Shown: in pieces, positions 34,932-43,512 of the stretch
Numbering within the stretch: position 1 is the first letter of the stretch
Layout of the letters: each line of letters starts with the position of its first letter
Source of the DNA: an uncultured Duganella sp.
GTDB taxonomy: Bacteria; Pseudomonadota; Gammaproteobacteria; Burkholderiales; Burkholderiaceae
Assembly (NCBI GenBank): GCA_946482335.1
Contig: CAMLRG010000010.1
Location: forward strand, 1-52,808
DNA length: 52,808 bases
Reading direction: 5' to 3'
Position numbers and translations under genes: made by a program
The notes under the pieces: generated by a model
The model's database searches: none
What the model saw: only the letters and a program-made list of their open reading frames with translations
What the model was told of the DNA's origin: nothing

Positions 34932-35473
34932 AAAAATTCCTGATGTACGCCGTGGTTGCCGTCCTGTTCGCCGGCACCGGTGCCTGGTACGGCATGCATA
35001 AACAACAGGCCGCCGCCCCGATCACCACCACCGCCCCCGCCGGTGTCACCGGCCCGGTGGCCGCCATGCTGGCCGAGACCCTGCCGAACGACAAAGGCGT
35101 GAAGGAAGCGCTGTCGAAATGGCAAGGCAAGGCCCTGCTGGTCAACTTCTGGGCACCGTGGTGCGCCCCCTGCGTGGAAGAGATGCCGGAGCTGTCCGAA
35201 CTGCAAAATTCCGAGCTGGGCAAAAAGATCCAGGTGATCGGCATCGGCATCGACTCGCCTTCGAATATTGCGGAATTCACACAGAAAGTCAAAGTCGCCT
35301 ATCCCATCTACGTGGCCGGCATGAGCGGTACCGAGCTGTCGCGGCAGTTCGGCAACACCCAGGGCGGCCTGCCCTTCACTGTCCTGATCGGCGCTGACGG
35401 CGCGGTGAAAAAGACCTATCTGGCGCGCCTGAAATTTGACGACCTGAAGGCCGACCTGGCCGCCTTGAACTAG
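34928..35473 (+). CDS. TlpA-like membrane-anchored thioredoxin
   Basis: This 181-residue periplasmic redox protein has an N-terminal anchor (FLMYAVVAVLFAGTGAWYG), a short Ala/Pro/Thr linker and a thioredoxin fold. The active site is WAPWCAPC with Cys79 and Cys82, and the cis-Pro loop lies in GGLPFTVLI. Relatives keep cysteines reduced, for example in cytochrome c assembly, or serve other reductive jobs; no cytochrome gene is adjacent. It is coupled to the nucleotidyltransferase-like gene by ATGA. Confidence 0.9.
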   Translation: MKKFLMYAVVAVLFAGTGAWYGMHKQQAAAPITTTAPAGVTGPVAAMLAETLPNDKGVKEALSKWQGKALLVNFWAPWCAPCVEEMPELSELQNSELGKKIQVIGIGIDSPSNIAEFTQKVKVAYPIYVAGMSGTELSRQFGNTQGGLPFTVLIGADGAVKKTYLARLKFDDLKADLAALN

Positions 35474-35577
35474 TTCAGCACGCTCGTTCTATTAACTTCC
35501 CGATAGATATTTTCTCTTGCCAATGCTCGTAGATGGCGGCAAAATGCGGAACTTTCGCGGAAAATGGTCAGGGAATC

Positions 35578-36015
35578 ATGGCAAAGAACCTGCTGCTTCT
35601 TAATGGCCCCAACCTGAATTTGTTGGGGACGCGCGAGCCTGAAACCTATGGCGCCAGCACGCTGGCAGACGTAGAACAGGCTGCGCAGGCACAAGCCAAA
35701 GCAGCCGGTGCGCAGCTAGCCTGTTACCAAAGTAACCACGAAGGTGGGTTGATCGACCGCATCCATGCCGCCCGCAACGAAGGCGTGGATTTCATCGTCA
35801 TCAACCCGGGAGGCTACACCCACACCAGCGTCGCCTTGCGCGATGCACTGGCCGGCGTGGCGATCCCTTTTATTGAAGTACATATATCGAATATTTATCG
35901 GCGGGAGGAGTTCCGCCACCATTCCTATCTCAGCGCAATCGCACAGGGGACGATCTGCGGGCTTGGTATCGAGGGATATCGTCTCGCCATCGACTTTGCG
36001 TTAAGAAGCAGTTAA
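35578..36015 (+). CDS. aroQ: Type II 3-dehydroquinate dehydratase
   Basis: This enzyme converts 3-dehydroquinate to 3-dehydroshikimate. The 145-residue protein has [16 protein letters not shown] with the catalytic Tyr of the lid, [34 protein letters not shown] with the catalytic His, and [13 protein letters not shown] start at the ATG at 35578, preceded by CAGGGAATC. The gene is followed by accB and accC, an order common in Proteobacteria (aroQ-accB-accC). Confidence 0.96.
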   Translation: MAKNLLLLNGPNLNLLGTREPETYGASTLADVEQAAQAQAKAAGAQLACYQSNHEGGLIDRIHAARNEGVDFIVINPGGYTHTSVALRDALAGVAIPFIEVHISNIYRREEFRHHSYLSAIAQGTICGLGIEGYRLAIDFALRSS

Positions 36016-36042
36016 TCTACCGCGATCTGCGCGCATCTAACA

Positions 36043-36067
36043 CGATGCCTCCCACAAGGCGGCATCG
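36043..36067 (+). other. Hairpin in the accB leader
   Basis: A seven-bp stem CGATGCC/GGCATCG with a short extension and a CACAA loop lies between aroQ and accB, 44 bp before the accB start. It has no U-run, so it is not an intrinsic terminator. It could mark an RNA processing or regulatory site, but nothing shows that. Confidence 0.3.
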
Positions 36068-36110
36068 CAGAAACCGTCAACATAACAAGATAGAACAGGG
36101 AGCCAATAAC

Positions 36111-36581
36111 ATGGATCTACGCAAGCTGAAGACGCTGATCGACCTGGTTGCAGAGTCGGACATCGCTGAACTGGAAGTGACCGAAGGCGAAAGCAAGGTT
36201 CGCATCGTCAAGTCCGGTGGCCTGCCGCAAAACCAGGTAGTGATGATGCCGCCGCAAGTGCCGACGCACTACGCGCCAGCTGCCGCTCCTGTCGCCGCAC
36301 CGGTGGCCGCGCCTGCCGCTGCCGCTCCGGCTGCCGCCGAACCAAGCGGCCATGTCGTCAAGTCCCCGATGGTGGGTACCTTCTACCGCGCTTCCGCCCC
36401 GGGCAACCCTCCATTCGTGGAAGTGGGCGCCACCGTGAAGGAAGGCGATACCCTGTGCATCATCGAAGCGATGAAGCTGCTGAACGAGATCGATGCCGAC
36501 AAGTCCGGCACCATCACCCAGATCCTGGTCGAGAACGGCCAACCGGTCGAATTCGGCCAGCCACTGTTTGTGATCGGCTAA
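36111..36581 (+). CDS. accB: Biotin carboxyl carrier protein of acetyl-CoA carboxylase
   Basis: This 156-residue protein carries the biotin that shuttles CO2 in fatty acid synthesis. An N-terminal part ([20 protein letters not shown]) is followed by an Ala/Pro linker at about residues 58-80. The biotinyl domain has the modified Lys at about 122 in [12 protein letters not shown] start at the ATG at 36111, with GGGAGCC upstream; 22 codons of open frame upstream are not conserved in type. It is the partner of accC, 69 bp downstream. Confidence 0.97.
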   Translation: MDLRKLKTLIDLVAESDIAELEVTEGESKVRIVKSGGLPQNQVVMMPPQVPTHYAPAAAPVAAPVAAPAAAAPAAAEPSGHVVKSPMVGTFYRASAPGNPPFVEVGATVKEGDTLCIIEAMKLLNEIDADKSGTITQILVENGQPVEFGQPLFVIG

Positions 36582-36650
36582 AGCCGGGCCATGGCCGCCG
36601 ACGACATGACCGCGGCCAGCACAAGCAACTCATCCCACACCGAATCTGCC

Positions 36651-38009
36651 ATGTTTGAAAAAATCCTTATTGCCAATCGCGGCGAAATCGCCCTGCGCAT
36701 CCAGCGCGCGTGCCGCGAACTGGGCATCAAGACTGTGGTCGTGCACTCCGAGGCCGACCGTGACGCCAAGTACGTGAAGCTGGCCGACGAATCCGTCTGC
36801 ATCGGTCCCGCACCTTCGGCCCAGTCCTACCTGAATATGCCGGCCATCATTTCCGCGGCCGAAGTGACCGACGCGGAAGCGATCCACCCTGGTTATGGCT
36901 TCCTGTCCGAGAATGCGGACTTTGCCGAGCGCGTGGAAAAATCCGGTTTCGTCTTCATCGGCCCGCGCGCCGACTCGATCCGCATGATGGGCGACAAGGT
37001 GTCGGCCAAGCAAGCGATGATCAAGGCTGGCGTGCCGTGCGTGCCAGGTTCCGACGGCGCCCTGCCGGATGACCCGAAAGCCATCGTGCAAATTGCACGC
37101 AAGGTCGGCTATCCGGTGATCATCAAGGCCGCTGGCGGCGGCGGCGGCCGCGGCATGCGCGTGGTGCACACCGAAGCAGCCCTGCTGAACGCGGTCACCA
37201 TGACCAAGTCGGAAGCCGGCGCCGCCTTCGGCAATCCGGAAGTCTATATGGAGAAGTACCTGGAGAACCCACGCCACGTGGAAATCCAGATCCTCGCCGA
37301 CGAACACAAAAACGCTGTCTGGCTGGGCGAACGTGACTGCTCGATGCAGCGCCGCCACCAGAAGGTGATCGAAGAAGCGCCTGCTCCAGGCATCCCGCGC
37401 AAGCTGATCGAAAAAATCGGCGACCGCTGCGCCGAAGCTTGCCGCAAGATCGGCTACCGCGGTGCCGGCACTTTCGAATTCCTGTACGAGAACGGCGAGT
37501 TCTATTTCATCGAAATGAACACCCGCGTGCAGGTTGAGCACCCAGTGACCGAAATGATCACCGGCATCGACATCGTGCAGGAACAGATCCGCATCGCCTC
37601 CGGCGAGAAGCTGCGCTTCCGCCAGCGCGACGTGATGCTGTCCGGCCACGCCATCGAATGCCGTATCAACGCCGAAGACCCGTTCAAGTTCACCCCGTCG
37701 CCAGGCCGCATTACCGCGTGGCACGTACCGGGCGGCCCAGGCGTGCGCGTTGACTCGCACTCGTACTCGGGTTACTTTGTACCACCGAACTACGACTCGA
37801 TGATCGGCAAGGTCATTACCTACGGCGCCACCCGCGAGCAGGCTATCCGCCGCATGCAGATCGCGCTGTCGGAAATGGTGGTGGAAGGCATTTCGACCAA
37901 TATCCCGCTGCACCGCGAGCTGATGGTCGACGCCCGTTTCATCGAAGGCGGCACCAACATCCACTATCTGGAACAACGGCTGGCAGAGATGCCGAAAGCC
38001 GGCAAATAA
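36651..38009 (+). CDS. accC: Biotin carboxylase subunit of acetyl-CoA carboxylase
   Basis: This enzyme carboxylates biotin on AccB with ATP and bicarbonate. The 452-residue protein starts [16 protein letters not shown] as usual, with ATP-grasp features [28 protein letters not shown] and [14 protein letters not shown]. The length fits the family. An in-frame ATG 60 bases upstream exists but would add a Ser/Thr-rich tail not seen in AccC. No strong ribosome site precedes the chosen ATG, so coupling to accB may help. prmA follows. Confidence 0.97.
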   Translation: MFEKILIANRGEIALRIQRACRELGIKTVVVHSEADRDAKYVKLADESVCIGPAPSAQSYLNMPAIISAAEVTDAEAIHPGYGFLSENADFAERVEKSGFVFIGPRADSIRMMGDKVSAKQAMIKAGVPCVPGSDGALPDDPKAIVQIARKVGYPVIIKAAGGGGGRGMRVVHTEAALLNAVTMTKSEAGAAFGNPEVYMEKYLENPRHVEIQILADEHKNAVWLGERDCSMQRRHQKVIEEAPAPGIPRKLIEKIGDRCAEACRKIGYRGAGTFEFLYENGEFYFIEMNTRVQVEHPVTEMITGIDIVQEQIRIASGEKLRFRQRDVMLSGHAIECRINAEDPFKFTPSPGRITAWHVPGGPGVRVDSHSYSGYFVPPNYDSMIGKVITYGATREQAIRRMQIALSEMVVEGISTNIPLHRELMVDARFIEGGTNIHYLEQRLAEMPKAGK

Positions 38010-38025
38010 GGCAGGTAAGTAATCA

Positions 38026-38943
38026 ATGAGCTGGACTGAAATCGTCATCGAAGTGGCACGCGAGCACGCGGAGGCTTTGTCCGAAGCGCTGATGGACGCG
38101 GGCGCGCTGTCGGTGTCGGTGGAGGATGCCGATGAAGGCACCGACGCCGAAAAACCCCTGTTCGGCGAGCCGGGCATGGAGCCGACCGAAGCGGCATGGG
38201 ACCACAGCCGCGTCGTCGCGTTGACCGATGACGAGGATGACCAAGCCTTGATCGTGGCGGCAGCCGCCGGCGCGATCGGGCTAGCCAAGCTGCCCAAGTT
38301 TTCCACCCGCAAGGTGGAGGATGCCGACTGGGTGCGCCTGACCCAGTCGCAATTTGAACCTATCCATATCGGCAAGAATATCTGGGTCGTGCCGAGCTGG
38401 CACGAGGCACCCGATCCTGCGGCCCTGGTGCTGGAACTGGACCCGGGCCTGGCCTTCGGTACCGGCTCGCATCCGACCACCAAGCTGTGCATGGAGTGGC
38501 TGGAAGCGCATCCTGCGCCCGGCAAGACGGTGCTCGATTACGGCTGCGGTTCGGGCATCCTGGCCATGGTGGCGCGCAAGCTGGGTGCTGCCACGGTAGC
38601 GGGTGTGGATATCGATCCACAGGCCATCGTGTCGGCCCGCGACAATGCAGTGCGCAACCGGGTGGAGGATATCCAGTATTTCGTGCCGGACGATTTCGCC
38701 GAATCGGCCTTTGCCTCGCAGCGTTTCGATATCGTGGTGGCCAACATCCTGTCCTCGCCGCTGAAACTGATGGCGCCGATGCTGTCCGGCCGCGTGGCCG
38801 ATGGCGGTGCGCTGGTGCTGTCCGGCGTGCTGGCGCGCCAGGCGGAGGAAGTTGCCGCGGCCTATGCGCCGTTCATCAAGCTGAGCGTCTGGGCTGAGCA
38901 CGAAGGCTGGGTGTGCCTGTCCGGCACGCTCGGTGCAAGGTAA
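38026..38943 (+). CDS. prmA: Ribosomal protein L11 methyltransferase
   Basis: This enzyme trimethylates residues of ribosomal protein L11 using S-adenosylmethionine. The 305-residue protein has an N-terminal recognition domain ([20 protein letters not shown]) and the Rossmann methyltransferase domain with [21 protein letters not shown] and [10 protein letters not shown] near residue 235-245. The length fits PrmA. It lies 16 bp after accC; accC-prmA neighbourship is common. Confidence 0.96.
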   Translation: MSWTEIVIEVAREHAEALSEALMDAGALSVSVEDADEGTDAEKPLFGEPGMEPTEAAWDHSRVVALTDDEDDQALIVAAAAGAIGLAKLPKFSTRKVEDADWVRLTQSQFEPIHIGKNIWVVPSWHEAPDPAALVLELDPGLAFGTGSHPTTKLCMEWLEAHPAPGKTVLDYGCGSGILAMVARKLGAATVAGVDIDPQAIVSARDNAVRNRVEDIQYFVPDDFAESAFASQRFDIVVANILSSPLKLMAPMLSGRVADGGALVLSGVLARQAEEVAAAYAPFIKLSVWAEHEGWVCLSGTLGAR

Positions 38944-38955
38944 TTCCCAGGAAGA

Positions 38956-40656
38956 ATGGCGCTCGCCACTAAATGCCCCCACTGCAATACGATCTTCAGG
39001 GTCGCGGCTGACCAGCTGAAACTGCGCGGGGGCATTGTGCGTTGTGGCGCCTGCCACGAAGTCTTTGACGGCAATGCCGCGCTGGTGGAACCGGCGGCCA
39101 AACCAACGCCTGTCATCCCCGATGTGGCCGTGGAGGCCAAGCCTGCCGCCGCTTTCGCCGCCACAGTTCCCAGCGCCGACGCCCCCGCAGTTCCGGGCTA
39201 CGTACACGGCGCTCCGGTCGACTTCGAACTGGACTTTGCCAACGGCCCCGACGGCCCCGGCGAGGTCGCCGAGCCGCCACACTCTGCACCGTCCACCGCC
39301 CCCGCCGTCTGGCGCACCGCCGGCCCCGCGCCAGTCACCGAGGAGGCCGACAACGCCCCAGTTGACCAAGATGCATCCCAGGCCGACGCGCCGCCCTCCG
39401 ATGGCGCCGCGCCTGCAACGCCCTTGCCATGGGACGATGCTCTCGCCGCTGTGACCCCGGAAGCGTCCGCCGCCGGCACGGCACCCGAGCTCGCCGCAGA
39501 CGAAGCCGAGCCCACCACCACAGAGCCCTTGCCCGACGCGGGCCTACCCGATGACGACCTGTCCGCTGCGGCCGATGGCGCGCCCGAACCCGGCGCGCCC
39601 GACGCCGACGCTCCGTCACCTGCCGATGGCCGTATCGAGCCATCGCTCGATACGCCGCAGGAGCACATCGTCGCCGCCGCGCTGGACGATGCCCATCATT
39701 TTGAAGACTTGCCGCCCGAAGGCCAGGCCGCCGCCGCCGATGCATTTTCGCCAGCCGGCGAGCCGTGGAGCCTGGCCGAGCCGGAACGCGACGATACTGC
39801 CCTGCATGCGGTGGCTGCCGTCAATACCGACGTGCCGGACGATGGCGCATCGCTCACCGACGATGAGCCGCAGGCGGAGGACGCGACCGTTTCGCGCCGC
39901 GAACGCGCGCTGAAGCGCGCCAAGGACCGCCGCGATGCCAGCGGCCCCGCACCGCGCGTACCCGAACCCGATCCCGATGCCGATGCCAGCGCCGACGCCG
40001 GCGCCGAGGCGGACGCCGCGGCCGCGACGGACGAAGCGGACGCAGTAGCCGAGGCAGGCAGCGTGGCGGAACGCGCGGCCCGCATGCGCGCCCTGGCCGG
40101 CGTCGACGAAAGCGCCGACGAAGATCTCGACCATTCCGACCTGAGCTTCGTCAAGCGCGTCGAACGCAGCCAGAAATACGGCAAGGCCATCACGCTCACC
40201 ATGGCCATCGGCATCCCGCTCCTGCTGGCCGGCCTGGTGCTGCAAGCGGCCACCACCTTCCGCGACACGCTGGCCGCCAACTACCCGCAACTGAAACCGG
40301 CCCTGGCGGCGGTCTGTCAGCCACTGGGCTGCAAGATCGCGTTGCCCGCCCAACTCGACGCCCTGAGCGTCGAACAAGGCGAACTGGTCACCATGGCCGA
40401 AAACACGTTCAGCTACAGCACCGTGCTGCGCAACCAGTCCAAGACCGCGCAAGCCTGGCCGCACCTCGAGCTGACGCTGAACGACAATGCCGACAAGCCG
40501 GTGCTGCGCCGCGTCTTCGCACCGCGCGAATACCTGCCAGCGCCAGCCGATGCGGAGCGGGGCTTTGGCCCGCGCAGCGAGCAAAGCATTAAACTGTACT
40601 TCGAGCTGAAAGAGCTCAAAGCTTCCGGCTATCACATCGCCATTTTCTACCCTTAA
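38956..40656 (+). CDS. Zinc-ribbon and DUF3426 domain membrane protein
   Basis: This 566-residue protein starts with an MJ0042-type zinc ribbon (Cys7, Cys10, Cys30, Cys33 in CPHCNTIF and RCGACHEVFDG). About 350 residues of acidic Ala/Asp/Pro/Glu-rich low complexity follow, then one membrane helix at about 410-432 (TLTMAIGIPLLLAGLVLQAA). A DUF3426 domain (CQPLGCKIALPAQLDALSVE, VLRNQSKTAQAWPHLELTL) completes it. The role is unknown. It follows prmA by 12 bp, a conserved arrangement in betaproteobacteria. The linker is unusually long and probably variable between strains. Confidence 0.88.
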   Translation: MALATKCPHCNTIFRVAADQLKLRGGIVRCGACHEVFDGNAALVEPAAKPTPVIPDVAVEAKPAAAFAATVPSADAPAVPGYVHGAPVDFELDFANGPDGPGEVAEPPHSAPSTAPAVWRTAGPAPVTEEADNAPVDQDASQADAPPSDGAAPATPLPWDDALAAVTPEASAAGTAPELAADEAEPTTTEPLPDAGLPDDDLSAAADGAPEPGAPDADAPSPADGRIEPSLDTPQEHIVAAALDDAHHFEDLPPEGQAAAADAFSPAGEPWSLAEPERDDTALHAVAAVNTDVPDDGASLTDDEPQAEDATVSRRERALKRAKDRRDASGPAPRVPEPDPDADASADAGAEADAAAATDEADAVAEAGSVAERAARMRALAGVDESADEDLDHSDLSFVKRVERSQKYGKAITLTMAIGIPLLLAGLVLQAATTFRDTLAANYPQLKPALAAVCQPLGCKIALPAQLDALSVEQGELVTMAENTFSYSTVLRNQSKTAQAWPHLELTLNDNADKPVLRRVFAPREYLPAPADAERGFGPRSEQSIKLYFELKELKASGYHIAIFYP

Positions 40657-40663
40657 AAATACT

Positions 40664-41608
40664 ATGACAAAAACCGCCATTGTCTGTGGCTCGCTGGCCA
40701 TCGACATCATCATGCAATACGAAGGCCGCTTCGGCGACACGCTGCTGGCCGACCAGCTGCACAAGGTCAACGTGTCCTTCCTGGTGCCGACCATGCGCAC
40801 CGAGTTTGGCGGCTGTTCCGGCAATATCGCCTACACCCTGAAGATGCTGGGCGGCGAGCCGCGCGTGGTCGGTGTGCTGGGGCAGGATTGCGCAGCTTAC
40901 CTGGAGCGCTTCCAGAAGCTGGGCATCTCGACCGACAACATCCTGATCAAGAAGGATGCCTACAACGCACAGTGCTTCGTCACGGCCGATGCGGACCATA
41001 ACCAGATCAATGCCTTCCATCCAGGCGCCATGTCGTTCGCGCATGAGAATCCGATCGAGAAAGCGGCTCCGGGGCGTATCGCGATCATTTCACCGGACGG
41101 GCACCTGGGCATGCTGAAGCACGCGGATGATCTGGCGCGGCTGGGCATTCCATTCATCTTCGATCCGGGCCAGCAGATGCCGATGTTCACGCCTGAACAG
41201 TTGATTGGTTTTATCGAGAAGGCGGCTTATGTGACTTGCAATGACTATGAAATCGAGTTGCTGATGTCGCGTACCGGCTTGACCATTCCGGATATCGCCT
41301 CGAAACTGGAGGCGCTGATCGTGACGCGCGGCGAGAAGGGATCGGAGATTTACACCCAGGGCAAGCGGATCGATATTCCTGCGGTGAAGGTGGATCCTGC
41401 CCTCGACCTGGATCCAACCGGCTGCGGCGACGCGTACCGCGCCGGCTTGCTGTTCGGACTGGTGAATGAGCTGGGCTGGGAGTCCACCGGGCGTCTGGCG
41501 AGCTTGCTGGGCGCGATCAAGATCGTGACCAAGGGGGCGCAGAACCATGTGTTCACGCCGGGTGAGATTGCCGACAAGTTCGAGGCGGCGTTCGGCTATC
41601 GCTTCTAA
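40664..41608 (+). CDS. PfkB-family carbohydrate/nucleoside kinase
   Basis: This 314-residue kinase of the ribokinase superfamily shows the N-terminal substrate region EFGGCSGNIAYTLKMLGGEP and the PfkB signature DLDPTGCGDAYRAG with the catalytic Asp at about 256. The small N-terminal motif and the length resemble adenosine-kinase-like bacterial proteins, but the substrate (sugar or nucleoside) cannot be told. It lies seven bases after the DUF3426 gene and is probably cotranscribed. Confidence 0.9.
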   Translation: MTKTAIVCGSLAIDIIMQYEGRFGDTLLADQLHKVNVSFLVPTMRTEFGGCSGNIAYTLKMLGGEPRVVGVLGQDCAAYLERFQKLGISTDNILIKKDAYNAQCFVTADADHNQINAFHPGAMSFAHENPIEKAAPGRIAIISPDGHLGMLKHADDLARLGIPFIFDPGQQMPMFTPEQLIGFIEKAAYVTCNDYEIELLMSRTGLTIPDIASKLEALIVTRGEKGSEIYTQGKRIDIPAVKVDPALDLDPTGCGDAYRAGLLFGLVNELGWESTGRLASLLGAIKIVTKGAQNHVFTPGEIADKFEAAFGYRF

Positions 41609-41627
41609 AACAGGCGTCCGCATAGCA

Positions 41628-41668
41628 GGGGTCTGACCCTTCGGGTCTGACCCCGCCTTACCGGTTTA
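41628..41668 (+). repeat. Palindromic repeat copy 6
   Basis: Reads GGGGTCTGACCC-TTC-GGGTCTGACCCC with one mismatch in the stem, then CCTTACCGGTTTA. It lies between the converging PfkB and DUF167 genes and gives the last codons and stop of the DUF167 gene on the minus strand. Confidence 0.85.
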
Positions 41669-41954
41669 CAAGCTCCGCCACCTGATCCAGCGTCACCCCG
41701 TCCACTTCCAGCAACTTCCTCTTATTGGTCTGTCCATGCGTCAGTGCGACCGCACTGCGCGGCACGCCCAATGCGCCGGCCAGCCACTTCACCAGCGCCT
41801 CGTTGGCCTTGCCCTCGATCGGTTGCGCCGCCAGCTTGATCTTGAGCGCATCATCGAGCACCCCGACCACTTCGGTCTTTTTCGCATTCGGCTGGATCTG
41901 CACCGATACGCGCACCCCGCCGCCGGGCAGCGCCGAGCACCACGTCCTGCTCAT
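41658..41954 (-). CDS. DUF167 (YggU-family) protein
   Basis: This 98-residue protein has the DUF167 core VQIQPNAKKTEVVGVLDDAL, LAAQPIEGKANEALVKWLA and HGQTNKRKLLEVDG. It is conserved next to yggT in many Proteobacteria, but its function is unknown. I start at the ATG at 41954, which overlaps the yggT stop by four bases. The C-terminal VNR and the stop codon come from a dispersed repeat, so the last residues are not native family sequence. Confidence 0.85.
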   Translation of the reverse strand: MSRTWCSALPGGGVRVSVQIQPNAKKTEVVGVLDDALKIKLAAQPIEGKANEALVKWLAGALGVPRSAVALTHGQTNKRKLLEVDGVTLDQVAELVNR

Positions 41955-42478
41955 CGGCCAAACAGCATGCCCAGCAGGATCTGGCAAATCTGCAGCAGGA
42001 TCAGCGCCACCAACAGCGACAGGTCCAGGTTGCCCACCAGCGGCACCACTTTGCGCAGCGGGTTGAGCAGCGGCTCGTTCAGCGCCCGCACGAACGGCGC
42101 CAGCGGCGCATGCGGATTCACCCAGCTGAAGATCGCCTCAATGATCAGCAGCGCCATGAAGCCGAACAGGATCCATTCCAGGAAGCGGTGCAAAGCCGCC
42201 AGCAAGACGATCTCCGGCGTGGCCCCCACCAGGAACAGCACCGAGGTCGCCAGGATCACGATCAGGAAAGCGCCGATCAGGCTGGCCCAGTCATAGCCGC
42301 CCATGCCGGGAACGATGCGGCGCAGCGGGCGCACCAGCCAGTCCGATAATTGAAAAGTAAACTGTGCCACCGACGAAGGCGGCCGGACACGGATGGCCTG
42401 CATCCAGAATCGCAGCAAGAGCACACCGCCCAACAAGCCGGCGGCGACGTCGACGATCAGTTTAAGAATACTAAACAC
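41951..42478 (-). CDS. YggT-family membrane protein
   Basis: This 175-residue inner-membrane protein contains the duplicated YGGT module: ILKLIVDVAAGLLGGVLLLR through LSDWLVRPLRRIVP, and LLIIEAIFSWVNPH through LNEPLLNPLRKVVP. Homologues have been linked to osmotic and division functions, but the role is unclear. I choose the GTG at 42478 because GGGAG lies seven bases upstream. The open frame to an ATG at 42520 runs through the terminator of the histone gene and is not likely to be translated. Confidence 0.88.
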   Translation of the reverse strand: MFSILKLIVDVAAGLLGGVLLLRFWMQAIRVRPPSSVAQFTFQLSDWLVRPLRRIVPGMGGYDWASLIGAFLIVILATSVLFLVGATPEIVLLAALHRFLEWILFGFMALLIIEAIFSWVNPHAPLAPFVRALNEPLLNPLRKVVPLVGNLDLSLLVALILLQICQILLGMLFGR

Positions 42479-42492
42479 AGGTTCACTCCCAA

Positions 42493-42528
42493 TAAAAAAA
42501 CCGCTGTGCGATTGTCTCACACAGCGGT
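42493..42528 (-). terminator. Intrinsic terminator after the histone H1-like gene
   Basis: On the minus strand the stem ACCGCTGTG...CACAGCGGT (9 bp, 11-base loop) is followed by seven T. It lies 34 bp past the histone gene stop codon and shows that yggT has its own start of transcription or depends on readthrough. Confidence 0.85.
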
Positions 42529-42561
42529 GCTTTCGCCATCCGGCCCTAAGCGTTTAATGGC

Positions 42562-43512
42562 TTAGGAAGGACGGGTGCTGGTCGGGAACGGCCAGGCGGC
42601 TGCCGGGGCGATCACGGTTTTGGCCGCCGGCGCGGCGGCTGGAGCCGGGGCTGCAGCAGCTGGTGCTGGTGCGGCGGCTGGCTTCGCAGCTTCCTTCTTA
42701 GGAGCGGCAGGTTTCTTCGGAGCGGCCTTTTTCGGGGCAGCTGGTTTAGCAGCGGGAGCTGCAGCCGGTGCTACGGCTACTGGCGCAGCAGCTGGCTTGG
42801 CTGCTGGCTTAGCCGAGGCTTTTTTTGGGGCGGCCTTTTTAGCTGCAGGCTTGGCAGCTGGTTTAGCGGCTTTAGGAGCGGCCTTCTTGGCAGCTGGCTT
42901 GGCAGCGGCTTTCGGGGCAGCTTTCTTGGCGGCTGGCTTGGCAGCAGCTTTCTTGGCAGCTGGCTTGGCAGCAGCTTTCTTGGCGGCTGGCTTGGCAGCG
43001 GCTTTCTTGGCAGCTGGCTTGGCAGCGGCTTTCTTCGCAGCCGGCTTGGCAGCGGCTTTCGCTACGGTCTTCTTGGCTGCTGGTTTAGCTGCAGCTTTCT
43101 TGGCTGCTGGCTTGGCGGCGGCTTTTTTAGCGACGGCTTTTTTGGCTGCTGGTTTAGCGGCTGCTTTCTTTGCTGCTGGTTTAGCTGCTGCTTTCTTTGC
43201 TGCTGGCTTAGCGGCTGCCTTGGCGACGGTCTTCTTCGCTGCTGGCTTGGCTGCTGCTTTCTTCGCTGCTGGTTTTGCTGCTGGCTTAGCAGCGGCTTTC
43301 TTCGCTACTGGCTTGGCTGCTGCCTTCTTCGCTGCTGGTTTTGCAGCTGGCTTGGCGGCGGCCTTCTTGGCTGCTGGTTTAGCGGCTGGCTTGGCAGCAG
43401 CTTTCTTGGCAGCTGGTTTAGCAGCGGCTTTAGCGGCCGGCTTGGCGGCAGCTTTCTTTGCTGGGGCAGCTGCTTTAGCGGCTGCTGGTTTCTTCTTAGC
43501 GGCGGTTGCCAT
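42562..43512 (-). CDS. Histone H1-like, Ala/Lys/Pro-repeat DNA-binding protein
   Basis: This highly basic 316-residue protein is almost only Ala, Lys and Pro. Many tandem units of the form KPAAKKAAA run from about residue 10 to 230, with a few Val/Thr variants (KKTVAKAAA), and then a Pro-rich part (APKKAAPKKPAAPKKE). The end is AWPFPTSTRPS. It resembles histone H1 C-terminal tails and AlgP/Hc1-type proteins that bind DNA without strong specificity. AAGGAG lies nine bases before the ATG at 43512. The repeat number is likely unstable. Confidence 0.88.
   Translation of the reverse strand: MATAAKKKPAAAKAAAPAKKAAAKPAAKAAAKPAAKKAAAKPAAKPAAKKAAAKPAAKPAAKKAAAKPVAKKAAAKPAAKPAAKKAAAKPAAKKTVAKAAAKPAAKKAAAKPAAKKAAAKPAAKKAVAKKAAAKPAAKKAAAKPAAKKTVAKAAAKPAAKKAAAKPAAKKAAAKPAAKKAAAKPAAKKAAAKPAAKKAAPKAAAKPAAKKAAPKAAKPAAKPAAKKAAPKKASAKPAAKPAAAPVAVAPAAAPAAKPAAPKKAAPKKPAAPKKEAAKPAAAPAPAAAAPAPAAAPAAKTVIAPAAAWPFPTSTRPS

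Noticed and set aside
36630..38525. A 631-codon minus-strand frame opposite accC and prmA
   Set aside because: accC and prmA are certain on the plus strand; the opposite frame has no family features.
42479..42520. Longer yggT start at an ATG
   Set aside because: The added codons are the terminator hairpin of the upstream gene; a GTG with GGGAG seven bases before is better.
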